This document shows positions 1 through 8,531 of a stretch of 49,914 nucleotides of DNA, piece by piece. The notes beneath the pieces were generated by a model. The model had not been told where the DNA came from. It searched no databases and saw only the letters and a list, made by a program, of their open reading frames with translations. Every line of letters begins with the position of its first letter. Positions within the stretch are counted from its first letter, which is position 1. The stretch spans positions 1 through 49,914 of the forward strand of contig LNJE01000010.1 of NCBI GenBank assembly GCA_001587635.1, read 5' to 3'. Source of the stretch: Methanofastidiosum methylothiophilum. Its GTDB lineage: Archaea; Methanobacteriota_B; Thermococci; Methanofastidiosales; Methanofastidiosaceae. Both the position numbers and the translations under genes were made by a program.

Positions 1-165
1 CCTATTACTAAAAAACAAGAACAGAAGTTAAACAAAGTTTCTAAGAAGTTAAACAAGGCGCATAATGACTTTATAGCCTTTAAAGACACCCTTTTAATCA
101 TCACCTCTAAAAAAAGGGGAAACCCTAAATGTAGAGCATTAGAAAAATTTTTAAACTCCCTTTAA
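1..165 (+). CDS. C-terminal end of a truncated small basic protein
   Basis: The frame is open from the first base of the window to a TAA at 163-165. It encodes 54 residues, and the start lies outside the window. The visible part is lysine-rich and probably helical (for example KLNKVSKKLNKAHNDF), then a short hydrophobic stretch (DTLLIIT) and a second helix ending in KFLNSL. I do not recognise the family. The composition matches the neighbouring small genes, and a 31-base gap separates it from the next gene on the same strand. Confidence 0.5.
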   Translation, partial: PITKKQEQKLNKVSKKLNKAHNDFIAFKDTLLIITSKKRGNPKCRALEKFLNSL

Positions 166-196
166 CATGTAATCGTCCTTTAAAAAAACTGAGCAA

Positions 197-697
197 ATGT
201 CTAATACACTGTTAATATCAGCTTTTCCCGGTACTGGCAAATCTTATTATGTTGAAAATAGTAATAGCTGCAAAGATGCACCGAGGTATTTTGCAATTGA
301 TAGTGATAGTTCAAGGTTTGATAAAGACAATTTTCCTGAAAACTATATAGAACATATTAAACAAAAGATTGAAGAAGGATACTCAAGAATTTGCATTAGC
401 AGTCATAAAGAAGTAAGGGAAGCTCTTGTAAAAAATGAATTGTCCTTTATTTTAGCCTATCCATCAAAAGAATTAAAAGAAGAATATTTAGAACGTTACA
501 GAAAAAGAGAAAACTCTGATAAATTCATACAGTTGTTATCAGATAATTGGGATAATTGGATTGATGAGTGTTCCGCTCAAGTTGGGTGTTCACATATAGT
601 ATTAAAAAAAGGACAATTTATAAGTGATATTTTTCCAATAACCTTAAACTCCCATGTATACAATAGCTTTAAGTACAAACCGCCTCCTACAATTTGA
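197..697 (+). CDS. P-loop nucleotide-binding protein, kinase-like
   Basis: This 166-residue protein has a Walker A motif very near its N-terminus (AFPGTGKSYY, residues 9-18). It is followed by a strand with two acidic residues (FAIDSDSS), as in small phage P-loop kinases or AAA-like nucleoside-binding proteins. ICISSHKEVREAL and LSFILAYPSKELKEEYLERY resemble the central strand and lid helix of nucleotide kinases. The substrate cannot be read from sequence. No Shine-Dalgarno sequence precedes the ATG. The last 44 bases overlap the next gene in another frame. Confidence 0.6.
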   Translation: MSNTLLISAFPGTGKSYYVENSNSCKDAPRYFAIDSDSSRFDKDNFPENYIEHIKQKIEEGYSRICISSHKEVREALVKNELSFILAYPSKELKEEYLERYRKRENSDKFIQLLSDNWDNWIDECSAQVGCSHIVLKKGQFISDIFPITLNSHVYNSFKYKPPPTI

Positions 698-872
698 AAC
701 CTTTCCTGACGGAGAAAGATTTCTACTCTCCGATGTAGAGGGCAATCCAATTACACAATACATTTTTAAAAAAGTTCTAAGTGTCTACATTGAATTTCCA
801 CTCACCGTCATGGACATCAATGGTACTGTTGGCATCTTAGATACAAACTCAGGTCAATTTAATCCATCATGA
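654..872 (+). CDS. small protein of unknown function, beta-rich
   Basis: A 72-residue protein starting inside the end of the P-loop gene and ending in an ATGA-type overlap with the next start. It appears rich in beta-strands (FETFPDGERFLLSD, LSVYIEFPLTVMDINGTVGI). I considered a ubiquitin-like beta-grasp protein because of the E1/E2 genes downstream. There is no glycine-glycine tail and the fit is not convincing. Function unknown. Confidence 0.5.
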   Translation: MYTIALSTNRLLQFETFPDGERFLLSDVEGNPITQYIFKKVLSVYIEFPLTVMDINGTVGILDTNSGQFNPS

Positions 873-1180
873 GAACTTGTTTAGACATCTGGAGATTTGG
901 AGATAAGATCTCTGAATTAGACTTTTTTGCGAAACCGCAACAAAAGGAAATTCTCCAAAAATTAGAAACCTTTAAAACTCTCTTTAAAGAGAAGCAACAA
1001 GAATTAAAGGCATCACAAGACAGGTATGAAATAGCTGCAATAAGAAGGTTAAACATTGATCTTACTGAAAGCTATGCAATCTTTGTGCAGTACATTGAAA
1101 GTAATTACGAACGTAAGGAACTTAATCCTCTCATTCTTTCTATCATCATAGAAATAAACACCCTAATTACTTACCTATGA
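869..1180 (+). CDS. small helical protein of unknown function
   Basis: A 103-residue protein, mostly charged helix (QKEILQKLETFKTLFKEK) with coiled-coil character in the first two thirds and a hydrophobic C-terminus (LILSIIIEINTLITYL). It is translationally coupled to both neighbours through four-base overlaps. No family recognised. Confidence 0.5.
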   Translation: MRTCLDIWRFGDKISELDFFAKPQQKEILQKLETFKTLFKEKQQELKASQDRYEIAAIRRLNIDLTESYAIFVQYIESNYERKELNPLILSIIIEINTLITYL

Positions 1181-1641
1181 ATGTAACAAAGACTACAGTA
1201 CTTATCTTATTTCTCAACAGCTTAATTATATTAGGCTTAATATTAAGAAATGAGGTAAATGAATACAGTTATCAAAAGGACATCTTAAAATCCTATAATG
1301 AAACTGCAATTTTTGATACCATTTACTTAAAAGTGAAAGGTAAATCACAGAAAGTTGCATTCTTCATTTCTTGGGAAAAGGGCAAAGAGTTTACAGTTGA
1401 AGAACCTTTATTCAGTAAAACTGTAATTCTTAAAAATGACTTCCGAATCTATTATGAATTTGACACTTTCCAAAATCTGACAAAAGAAGAAATAGATGAG
1501 GTTAATAAGCAACTTACACACGAGTTTCTTGAACCCTATGTTGACGAACTGCTATTACAAAAATGGGCGATAGAACTTTCTTTTAAAGACCAAATCACTA
1601 ATCAGGGAAAAACTCCCATAATAATCCCCTTTAAACAATGA
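1177..1641 (+). CDS. membrane-anchored or secreted protein of unknown function
   Basis: A 154-residue protein. The N-terminal hydrophobic segment at residues 8-23 (VLILFLNSLIILGLIL) is a probable signal anchor. A beta-rich soluble domain follows and would face the periplasm if the anchor is N-in. No lipobox cysteine is present. It has four-base overlaps with both neighbours. No family recognised. It is one of several envelope-directed products in this early-type gene block. Confidence 0.5.
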   Translation: MNVTKTTVLILFLNSLIILGLILRNEVNEYSYQKDILKSYNETAIFDTIYLKVKGKSQKVAFFISWEKGKEFTVEEPLFSKTVILKNDFRIYYEFDTFQNLTKEEIDEVNKQLTHEFLEPYVDELLLQKWAIELSFKDQITNQGKTPIIIPFKQ

Positions 1642-2051
1642 AAGGTTTTGAAGTTTTAGGCTATCCTCTATGGAATCACATTCATCATGGCTTTAATAAT
1701 CCTGATTCTTATGTTAAATATGCTTACGGCAATTTTAACAATGGTTGTATGGATTGTGATGGAAGCGAAGACTACGTGGTATTTCAAACAAATACAGCTA
1801 AATTTATGACTAATTTGGCTGCTTATATAGAAAAAATAAATCCAAACACTCCAAATTTTGACAATACATTAATGCTAAAACTTTTTGATTTGGTAGATAA
1901 CCATGTAGAAAGTCATGTATTAAGTAGCATTAATGCAGAAAAACAAGTAGTGAATTATATTCAAAGTGTTTACACACGAGAAATTGGAGAAAAAATATTA
2001 GAAGTTTTACATCAAATTCATCTCACCATTAAAAATCAATCTAAACAATGA
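1638..2051 (+). CDS. hypothetical protein with His and Cys clusters
   Basis: A 137-residue protein. The N-terminal half contains HIHHGF and GCMDCDGSEDYVVF, so a metal site is possible but not demonstrated. The C-terminal half appears helical. ATGA-type overlaps with both neighbours suggest coupled translation. No family recognised. Confidence 0.5.
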   Translation: MKGFEVLGYPLWNHIHHGFNNPDSYVKYAYGNFNNGCMDCDGSEDYVVFQTNTAKFMTNLAAYIEKINPNTPNFDNTLMLKLFDLVDNHVESHVLSSINAEKQVVNYIQSVYTREIGEKILEVLHQIHLTIKNQSKQ

Positions 2052-2449
2052 AAAAAATCATTAATTCCGTAAATGAGAAATTAGAGTCTTTAATACTAAA
2101 ATACAAAGACAGTATTGATGAAGCTAATAATAAAATTGTTGGGGAGCTAAATGCACAGCATAAAAGACTCCAAAACATTCAAAACAAAATTCAAGAACTA
2201 TCAATTGATTATAGAAATCTTGAACAAGCAATCCTCAAAGATAAGAATGAAGCCATAGTGCCGTCTTTGAAGGACTTAAAAAGGAGTTGCAGCGAAAAGC
2301 TAAAACTTTCTGAGGAAATAAAAAAAGATATTCTCTTCATTATAGAGAATTTACACAAAGAAATTAGAAGCAACAATAAAGAATTTAGATTATTTAAAGA
2401 AAAAATCCAAACAATTCAAAACTCTATTACAGACTTATGCAAGAATTAA
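2048..2449 (+). CDS. coiled-coil protein
   Basis: A 133-residue protein that is almost entirely charged amphipathic helix with heptad-like spacing (KRLQNIQNKIQELSIDYR), so an extended coiled coil is likely. It overlaps the start of the following degenerate ATPase gene by 13 bases. SMC/Rad50-type ATPases act through coiled coils, so the pair might work together. That is inference from adjacency only. Confidence 0.5.
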   Translation: MKKIINSVNEKLESLILKYKDSIDEANNKIVGELNAQHKRLQNIQNKIQELSIDYRNLEQAILKDKNEAIVPSLKDLKRSCSEKLKLSEEIKKDILFIIENLHKEIRSNNKEFRLFKEKIQTIQNSITDLCKN

Positions 2450-3285
2450 TTGTAGAAAATTATGGTTCAATAAATGCAGACTTTAAATGCAAAAAATTAA
2501 CAATTATTGAAGGTAAAGAAAAGGAAACAATTCTACGCCTTCTCTATCTTTTTCAGAAAACTGCTTCTAAAATAAAAGCAGATTCAGATTTAGATAAATT
2601 ATCTGTTAATTTTTGGAAGAATTGGAAAAGATTAGGACTTTCTCAATCAGAAGGGTTTATACAGTGGAAATCCAATTCTGTCGAAATTACCGTAAAAGAC
2701 GAAGCTGTAAAATTTACTGTGCATGATGAAGAAATAGATAAAAAAGCTATATTCTTACCAAAAAGTAGAATTTACACCTTCGAGTATACAAAGAAAAAAA
2801 ATAAAGACGAAATATTTTTAGATTTTCTAGATGAGAAAATTGTAGACACCATTGTCGAAGCAATAAGAGAGGACAACAGATCTACTATCATCGGCGGAGA
2901 ATTAGCAGTTGAATACGGCATATTCTACTTTAATGACGGTGGTGGATTTGAAGACTTAATGGATTTGCCTGAATTTTATCACAAAGTATTACCCACTGAA
3001 TATTTATTTAACTATGTTACTTATCGTGACAAAGTTATTTTCCTTGAAAAATTCGGCGTGGAAAACACTTTTGATGAGAAATTTGAGGCATTAACCAAAC
3101 AATTATTGCAAATTTGCAAGAATACCCAAGTCATCATGACTTTAAATAATCCAAGTTTAATAGACTTTATTAATGATCCTATAACAATAGGAAATAAAAT
3201 AGGTTTATTAACCATGTTAGAAACCAAACTTTTCACCGAGACTCTATACCTTTATGAAAATGAAGTCTCACAAATCTATATCTAA
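2437..3285 (+). CDS. degenerate SMC/ABC-type ATPase-like protein
   Basis: This 282-residue protein has the outline of AAA_13/AAA_15 or OLD-type ABC ATPases. An N-terminal pair of strands (IVENYGSINADF) leads to KLTIIEGKEKETILRLLYLF, where a Walker A loop would normally sit. A strand resembling the conserved proline-arginine strand (AIFLPKSRIYTF) follows. Near residues 220-240, VIMTLNNPSLIDFI sits where the usual THS-type switch motif would be. The G-x-x-G-x-G-K-S/T loop is missing, replaced by GKEKETI, and no clear Walker B or ABC signature is visible. It may have lost ATPase activity. The assignment rests on pattern similarity only. Confidence 0.4.
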   Translation: MQELIVENYGSINADFKCKKLTIIEGKEKETILRLLYLFQKTASKIKADSDLDKLSVNFWKNWKRLGLSQSEGFIQWKSNSVEITVKDEAVKFTVHDEEIDKKAIFLPKSRIYTFEYTKKKNKDEIFLDFLDEKIVDTIVEAIREDNRSTIIGGELAVEYGIFYFNDGGGFEDLMDLPEFYHKVLPTEYLFNYVTYRDKVIFLEKFGVENTFDEKFEALTKQLLQICKNTQVIMTLNNPSLIDFINDPITIGNKIGLLTMLETKLFTETLYLYENEVSQIYI

Positions 3286-3287
3286 TT

Positions 3288-3953
3288 ATGAATACTGTTT
3301 TGCCAACTACCCACGAAAGTGAATTAATCCTAAGAGGAAAACTTTACAAACTCAATGAGGTTGAAAAAGCACTCCGAGATCTACTTGATCCTGAAATCCT
3401 CGAACACTTCACACATGAGTACAGGATTCCTCTTGACATCTTGACAGAATTTTGTGCAAGACAAATTAACCCAAGTATAGAACCACAGTACAGGAAGGAA
3501 GATTACGACAAAGCCCTAATGTATATGGGTTTATTCGCACTTACTGCACCATTTACTTTGGGAAGTTTGGGAGTTAAATTTGTTGCTAAAAATGGCAATG
3601 AATACCCCAATACCACACCATTAAATCTAAACAAATATGCACAGGAAATTATCTTCACTTCTGTTGCAGAGAAATTAAAAGTACCGAGAAAAAATGGAAA
3701 TGCTGTAAAAGTTTTCCAATTAACTGAAAATGCCAGAAATCATGTAACAGGCGAAATTAATATTACTTTACAGCATTTCCTAAATCCCAAACTTAACAAG
3801 TTAAGGGACGAATTAGACCTGATTCCTATTTCTATGAGACAAGCTGCCTTAGAACTGATGAGAACAACTGATGAAGTAATTGCGAATACTTCACTCGACA
3901 CAGACAAAAAAGAAAGACCCCATATTAAAAAACCAATAAAAGTAATTGTATGA
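3288..3953 (+). CDS. hypothetical protein
   Basis: A 221-residue protein, mostly helical. A moderately hydrophobic stretch at about residues 81-95 (MGLFALTAPFTLGSLG) is followed by a basic, polar C-terminus (RPHIKKPIKVIV). There is no signal peptide or recognisable motif. It starts two bases after the previous stop and has a four-base overlap with the lipoprotein gene downstream. Function unknown. Confidence 0.5.
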   Translation: MNTVLPTTHESELILRGKLYKLNEVEKALRDLLDPEILEHFTHEYRIPLDILTEFCARQINPSIEPQYRKEDYDKALMYMGLFALTAPFTLGSLGVKFVAKNGNEYPNTTPLNLNKYAQEIIFTSVAEKLKVPRKNGNAVKVFQLTENARNHVTGEINITLQHFLNPKLNKLRDELDLIPISMRQAALELMRTTDEVIANTSLDTDKKERPHIKKPIKVIV

Positions 3954-4189
3954 AGTACTTAATTTGCCTTTTATTCTTCTCTTCCTGCGTAACTATGAAA
4001 CCTGTGTATAGTGAGTACTATACTCAAAGTGAAATGTTCGCAGCAAGCACTGACCCAATTCCAATTCCTAAAAGATTTGACCCCGCAAAAACCAAAAGAT
4101 TTATTGTCTTAGGAGAAAAGGGCATCTACGAAATCTTGATGGAAAAATCTCTTCACTTAAAATATTATCCAAACCCATGCGAAAATTAA
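3950..4189 (+). CDS. small lipoprotein
   Basis: A 79-residue protein with a short lipoprotein signal (MKYLICLLFFSSC). The lipobox FSSC gives the acylated cysteine at residue 13. The remaining 66 residues are polar and carry no known domain. Phage lipoproteins of this size often act in the host envelope, for example in superinfection exclusion or lysis control. Neither role is shown here. It overlaps the next gene by 13 bases. Confidence 0.55.
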   Translation: MKYLICLLFFSSCVTMKPVYSEYYTQSEMFAASTDPIPIPKRFDPAKTKRFIVLGEKGIYEILMEKSLHLKYYPNPCEN

Positions 4190-4515
4190 TCTTTTTGGCT
4201 TTGCTTCTTTGTAGCCTTTGCACATTTGCACAAAACAGAGAATTTGTATCAGCTTTGTACTATAAGGAATTTGTTCTTGAAAAGTACGTTGAAGATAAAG
4301 AGTTTAAGTACGAGTTTGAATCTGTCAAGAAAGTCAAATATAAAAGATTTAAGGGCAGCAAGGACTACATGGCTTTACTCTATACCAAGCAAGGCAATGT
4401 CTACGTAATAGCCTTGGGTCACAAGACAAAAAAATCGCATTTGAAATTTTTCTTGAGAGTTGGTTACAGAAGTCCTATACTTATGAAAACTTCCTTGCAT
4501 GGTAACAATAATTAG
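4177..4515 (+). CDS. small secreted protein
   Basis: A 112-residue protein with a clear Sec signal peptide (MRKLIFLALLLCSLCTFAQ, cleavage expected after FAQ). The mature part is basic (KKVKYKRFKGSKDY). No known domain. It directly follows the small lipoprotein gene, which suggests both act at the envelope. It overlaps the next gene by 17 bases. Confidence 0.5.
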   Translation: MRKLIFLALLLCSLCTFAQNREFVSALYYKEFVLEKYVEDKEFKYEFESVKKVKYKRFKGSKDYMALLYTKQGNVYVIALGHKTKKSHLKFFLRVGYRSPILMKTSLHGNNN

Positions 4516-4819
4516 GGACGGCATTATTCCATTTTACCAAAGAGAGTTTTTAAAAGAAAGAAATTTCTCTATGACCCCTTTGGTAAAATTGGAATATAAA
4601 AGTAAGCCAAATAAACCTGCTTACGTGTGGACTAATTTCTATGGTACACAAGAAGACTTTAACAAGTTACCAATTTCTAAACAAAAAAGTTATATTGTTA
4701 AAATGCGAACTTACCAAGTAAAGAAATTAGCAAGAGTTACGCCATTTCACGCTAAGAACTTAGCTCACGACTTTAACGGAAAAATATACCATGAAAATTT
4801 CACAAGAAATACTCAATGA
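4499..4819 (+). CDS. hypothetical basic protein
   Basis: A 106-residue basic protein with no signal peptide or membrane segment (for example LARVTPFHAKNLAHDF). It overlaps the preceding secreted-protein gene by 17 bases and the next gene by 29 bases, each in another frame. No family recognised. Confidence 0.45.
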   Translation: MVTIIRDGIIPFYQREFLKERNFSMTPLVKLEYKSKPNKPAYVWTNFYGTQEDFNKLPISKQKSYIVKMRTYQVKKLARVTPFHAKNLAHDFNGKIYHENFTRNTQ

Positions 4820-5300
4820 GTATATCGAAATGAAAGTTAGAGATAAGATGCCAAAAGAAGAAAAACCTGAGCCACCGAAAGGTGGCTCTAACTTTTGGTT
4901 TGTCTATTTTATCGCTGCTTTGATTGGATTATACTTTGGATTGAGTACAATTGCGGTAAAAAATTCTATCAAGAGAATTACCATCATTAGGGCAGTAGAT
5001 TGTAAAGACCCAAAAGATTGTCAAGATTTTGTATTATCTGCAAATATTAATGGAAGAAATACAAAAGAAATCAAATGGGATATTACTATTGGCAATGACA
5101 CTCTTATAGAACACAGACAAAATAAAGAACAGATTGTTATTGCAATCTCTGATACTTTACCAGAAACTATCTCAACTTTGCAAAATACTTTGGGAAAAAT
5201 GTATGGTAAATATAATGCTGATATATATATAAATCTTGAAAGTCCACGTATTACTAACCTAATTGAATTATCTCTTTATGGACAAAAATCATGGTTTTAA
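4791..5300 (+). CDS. single-pass membrane protein
   Basis: A 169-residue protein. A charged, proline-rich cytoplasmic N-terminus (PKEEKPEPPKGG) precedes one membrane segment at about residues 34-54 (FWFVYFIAALIGLYFGL). A predicted extracytoplasmic domain of about 110 residues follows, with a closely spaced CKDPKDC pair that could form a disulfide. No family recognised. It ends 23 bases inside the following gene and may be part of the envelope group upstream. Confidence 0.5.
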   Translation: MKISQEILNEYIEMKVRDKMPKEEKPEPPKGGSNFWFVYFIAALIGLYFGLSTIAVKNSIKRITIIRAVDCKDPKDCQDFVLSANINGRNTKEIKWDITIGNDTLIEHRQNKEQIVIAISDTLPETISTLQNTLGKMYGKYNADIYINLESPRITNLIELSLYGQKSWF

Positions 5301-6366
5301 AATAACAGCGCAAAAAAATAGAGTAAAAAAATCAAATGGGGAAGTAAACACCATTAAAATAGAAGCTGGAAAGTACGTTTGGGAAGATATAGATGAATGT
5401 GGTTTATTTATCATTATTCCAAAAGTAAAGAAAAATGTCACTATTAAAAATGGTGTTCCTAAAACTATTGTAACAAGAAAGGGATTATTGCAAATTTTAC
5501 CCATTAATCAAGTAATAAAACTATGGACTAATGAAATAAAGGTATTAAGTCCTAATCTTTCCTGCACATATTTTGAAAATCATATCGTTGTAGAGGCAGA
5601 ATATATTATTACTGAATTAGGCGAAACTTGCATTTATGGAAATGAGATATTAGCGAAATCACATTTAGAAGATTCTAAAATCCTCTTAAATTTAAAAGCT
5701 CCTCAGAACATATTCAATTCCATTGAAATTATTCAGAATCCTTTGGGCTTATTAACCGAACCTGTAAAAAATAAAAATGTTCCTGTCAAGGAATGGACAA
5801 ATTTATTTTATTTTCTCAGGGATTCAGAAGTACCTGTTAAAGACATAAGACCAGAATCTGCTCCTCTTAAAAAGAATTTAAAGGCAATAAGAGATTTTAT
5901 AAAATCCTACCCCTCAAATCAAGAAGCAGAAGAATTTAAAACCAAAATTGAGAAAGAAGAAAAAGAACAAAGAGAAGAATTAATTTCTCAAATTCAAGAA
6001 TTTAAAGAATTTTATATGGATCATTTTAGATATTATAGCGATGTAATACAATTGCCATTGCCTATATATTCTGACATGATGCAAAGAATTTCAGTTGCAA
6101 TTAGAAATCATATAATTGATCATCAGTATTTATATTTAATTTTACCCAACTTTAAAAATGCCTTAGACCTTAATAATGAATTGCTTTTATTCATTGAGAA
6201 AGCTCTAATTACCCACTTTATCGTTGATAAAAAATATAAAAACACGAGGGAAAAAGAAACCACAGTATTTATTATATCTTACTCAAAAGATATAGTAACT
6301 ACTCGCACTTATGAAACCACATTTTCTAACGGCAAATTAACAGTCAATGCTAAATTACACCATTAA
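5278..6366 (+). CDS. unknown protein at the head of the E1/E2/JAB cassette
   Basis: I start this 362-residue protein at the ATG at 5278. A TTG five codons upstream (5263) is possible. The N-terminal ~170 residues look beta-rich (GLFIIIPKVKKNVTI, HIVVEAEYIITELG). A charged helix follows (FKTKIEKEEKEQREEL), then a helical C-terminal domain. It sits directly before the VWA gene with a 20-base overlap, so it probably belongs to the cassette. In bacterial PRTRC cassettes the ubiquitin-pathway genes are accompanied by poorly characterised proteins (E, F); whether this is one of them cannot be judged by eye. Confidence 0.5.
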   Translation: MDKNHGFKITAQKNRVKKSNGEVNTIKIEAGKYVWEDIDECGLFIIIPKVKKNVTIKNGVPKTIVTRKGLLQILPINQVIKLWTNEIKVLSPNLSCTYFENHIVVEAEYIITELGETCIYGNEILAKSHLEDSKILLNLKAPQNIFNSIEIIQNPLGLLTEPVKNKNVPVKEWTNLFYFLRDSEVPVKDIRPESAPLKKNLKAIRDFIKSYPSNQEAEEFKTKIEKEEKEQREELISQIQEFKEFYMDHFRYYSDVIQLPLPIYSDMMQRISVAIRNHIIDHQYLYLILPNFKNALDLNNELLLFIEKALITHFIVDKKYKNTREKETTVFIISYSKDIVTTRTYETTFSNGKLTVNAKLHH

Positions 6367-7483
6367 TGATTTTTTCGTAGAGGCACAAAGGACTCTTGAA
6401 AACTTTTCAAAAGAAGACTTACGAACTCGAATAGAAGAAGTAAGAAATAAATATACCGATAGTTCTAATGATCCAAAACCCTTAACTCCTCATGCTTTCT
6501 TAGAGGGAGAAAATTCAGAGTTAATAGCTCTTGACATTAAAAGGAATAATCCTAACATAAATGAAAGATTACAAGCACTTGTAAATTTAGGTTTGGATTT
6601 AGCAGAACTTAGTGTTGCGCACAATTTATTAAAAGATATACCTATAAAGCCTCATAACGGCTCTGCATTAATAATTGACATGTCAGGTTCAATGCAAGAT
6701 AATGGAAAGAATGAGGTTTCTACTATGGAGGAAGTAGCTGCTGTCAAGCCTATTAGGTACAGAAATGGTACTATCAATAGCATCGCTTCTAATTTAGTAG
6801 TAGGTACGGAATTAACAATGAGGGGAGAAACTATAAAACTACAATTTAATCCCACAGATATTTTTACGTTTAATAACGAGGCTTATAATTGGGGGATATT
6901 TAGAAAAAATCCGATTCCTAACTTTTCCACGCATATTAAAGAGGCTTTAAATCTTGCCGCTGCTCTGGGATATGAAAATTTAATAACCATTTCAGATGGA
7001 GAAGATGACTATTTTAGAACAGGTGAGCCAATAGTTAATTGGTTTGATGGAAATAGGATTTACAAAGACAATAACGTAAAAGAGGTTTTAGACCCACTAA
7101 TTAACCAAGGAGTTAGAATTTCCCCTATCTTTTTATCTCCCGGAAACACCGAAAATGAAGAATTTTATGCTTTCTGCAATACTATTGGGACGGATTTGCA
7201 AAAACTTGTGGAAGTAATAAAAGAAGACAGGTTTTATAAAGTAATGGCACAAGGAATTGATAAAATTTACAGTGTATACCAAGTAACAGCTTTGCTTACA
7301 GGAGGTATTGCTTCCTTTGGAGAGAAAGGAAAGAAAGGAATTGTAAACATAGAAGAACAAGCAAAGGAAATGGATAATTTAGCAACAAAGTTATTAGCTT
7401 TTATAGCAATAGCTTTGCAAAGAAAAAATACAAAATTAACTTCTAAATTCAATTTAACCTCATTTCTAAATGGAAGGAAATAA
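6347..7483 (+). CDS. VWA-domain protein
   Basis: This 378-residue protein contains a von Willebrand factor A domain with an intact MIDAS metal site: DMSGS at residues 111-115, a threonine in FSTHIKEAL (T195) and an aspartate in ISDGEDD (D217). The N-terminal 100 residues are helical, and about 100 helical residues follow the domain. VWA proteins usually bind protein partners through the metal site, often beside ATPases or modification enzymes. It overlaps the E2-like gene downstream by 14 bases, consistent with one operon. The metal site is read from sequence; the role in the cassette is inferred. Confidence 0.75.
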   Translation: MLNYTINDFFVEAQRTLENFSKEDLRTRIEEVRNKYTDSSNDPKPLTPHAFLEGENSELIALDIKRNNPNINERLQALVNLGLDLAELSVAHNLLKDIPIKPHNGSALIIDMSGSMQDNGKNEVSTMEEVAAVKPIRYRNGTINSIASNLVVGTELTMRGETIKLQFNPTDIFTFNNEAYNWGIFRKNPIPNFSTHIKEALNLAAALGYENLITISDGEDDYFRTGEPIVNWFDGNRIYKDNNVKEVLDPLINQGVRISPIFLSPGNTENEEFYAFCNTIGTDLQKLVEVIKEDRFYKVMAQGIDKIYSVYQVTALLTGGIASFGEKGKKGIVNIEEQAKEMDNLATKLLAFIAIALQRKNTKLTSKFNLTSFLNGRK

Positions 7484-8531
7484 TCTCAACTTTGAAAGGA
7501 TACTAAATAGTCCAACTTATGACCCTAATTTTGGTATCACGGAGAAAGAAACACTTTCTGTAAGAACTTTAAACACTTTAAAAAGTAGATATAGTTATGA
7601 AAGTAAGCCTACAGCTTTCTTTATCCCTATTGTGGCTTTGGCATATAACGAAGTAATTAAGCAATATTTAGAATACTTATCCTCATTCTTACCTGTAATT
7701 GTCCTTATAAATGGCGGGGATATTCCAGATTCTTTTGATAAAGTTTTCTTTAAAAAAGAAAATTCTAAAACAAAAGAGGAGCTTCTAATAGAATGCGGAA
7801 TAGTTAAAAAAGAAGATTTTATAATTTCTAAAATGGGAATTTTAAAAGAATTTGTAAAAGAAAAGCTACAATATAAATACAATGATGAAATAGACCAATT
7901 TAACAGTCAGTTGGAAAAATTAAAAAGAGAAAAAGATAAAATTCTCAGTAGCCTTGTTCATGTCACAGAATTGTCAGAAGCCATTAAAAAAACTTCTAAA
8001 ACAAAGGTTGCAGTTCAAGGCGTTGAAAAATTAGAAGTTACGAAAGGCTACGCAGAAATTATATTAGAACACTTTTTAGTAAAGGATTTTATTCCTTATA
8101 ATGCAGAAAAAGATATTTATTTCCTTTGTCCTCAATTAAAAGTAACATTCTTTTATAAGGACTTTGTAATAAATGTGAATGCGGCTAACACAGATTTTAA
8201 CAATCGATTAAAAGCATATTTAAAAAGTTTTCTAGAAGAAACTTTTCCAGAAGGAACAAAGGAAGAGCATGAGAAATTTACAAGTTTCAAAATAGCTCAC
8301 CCGCACAATTACGCAGAACACTTAGAAGGCGGGAATTTCTGCTTTGGGAAAGTGAATGAAAAAAAAATACTAGACCTATTTCAAAAAAATAGAATAGAAG
8401 AAATGATAAAATACATTTTATCATGCTTAAAAACTTGTTGCTCTTCTGACCATAATGCAGTCTTTGCATCAGATCACTTTATATCAGGAACAGAAACAGA
8501 ATTAATCGATTTCTTAAACTTAATGCCATAA
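7470..8531 (+). CDS. E2/UBC-like protein (PRTRC protein B-like)
   Basis: A 353-residue protein whose C-terminal third carries the pattern of bacterial E2-like folds: HPH at residues 277-279, then GGNFCFG at 287-293. C291 is the candidate catalytic cysteine that would carry a ubiquitin-like protein as a thioester. A beta-meander lies before it (IYFLCPQLKVTFFYKDFVI). A coiled coil spans about residues 130-160. A second cysteine group (CLKTCC, 319-324) is unexplained. The order E2-like, JAB, ThiF matches the bacterial PRTRC cassette, where protein B is assigned to prokaryotic E2 family D. The gene overlaps the JAB gene by one base (TAATG). The family call depends on context and a short motif. 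Confidence 0.55.
   Translation: MEGNNLNFERILNSPTYDPNFGITEKETLSVRTLNTLKSRYSYESKPTAFFIPIVALAYNEVIKQYLEYLSSFLPVIVLINGGDIPDSFDKVFFKKENSKTKEELLIECGIVKKEDFIISKMGILKEFVKEKLQYKYNDEIDQFNSQLEKLKREKDKILSSLVHVTELSEAIKKTSKTKVAVQGVEKLEVTKGYAEIILEHFLVKDFIPYNAEKDIYFLCPQLKVTFFYKDFVINVNAANTDFNNRLKAYLKSFLEETFPEGTKEEHEKFTSFKIAHPHNYAEHLEGGNFCFGKVNEKKILDLFQKNRIEEMIKYILSCLKTCCSSDHNAVFASDHFISGTETELIDFLNLMP

Noticed and set aside
654..872. Ubiquitin-like modifier for the E1/E2/JAB cassette
   Set aside because: It has the right size but no Gly-Gly or similar tail, no clear beta-grasp pattern, and lies 4.4 kb from the cassette.
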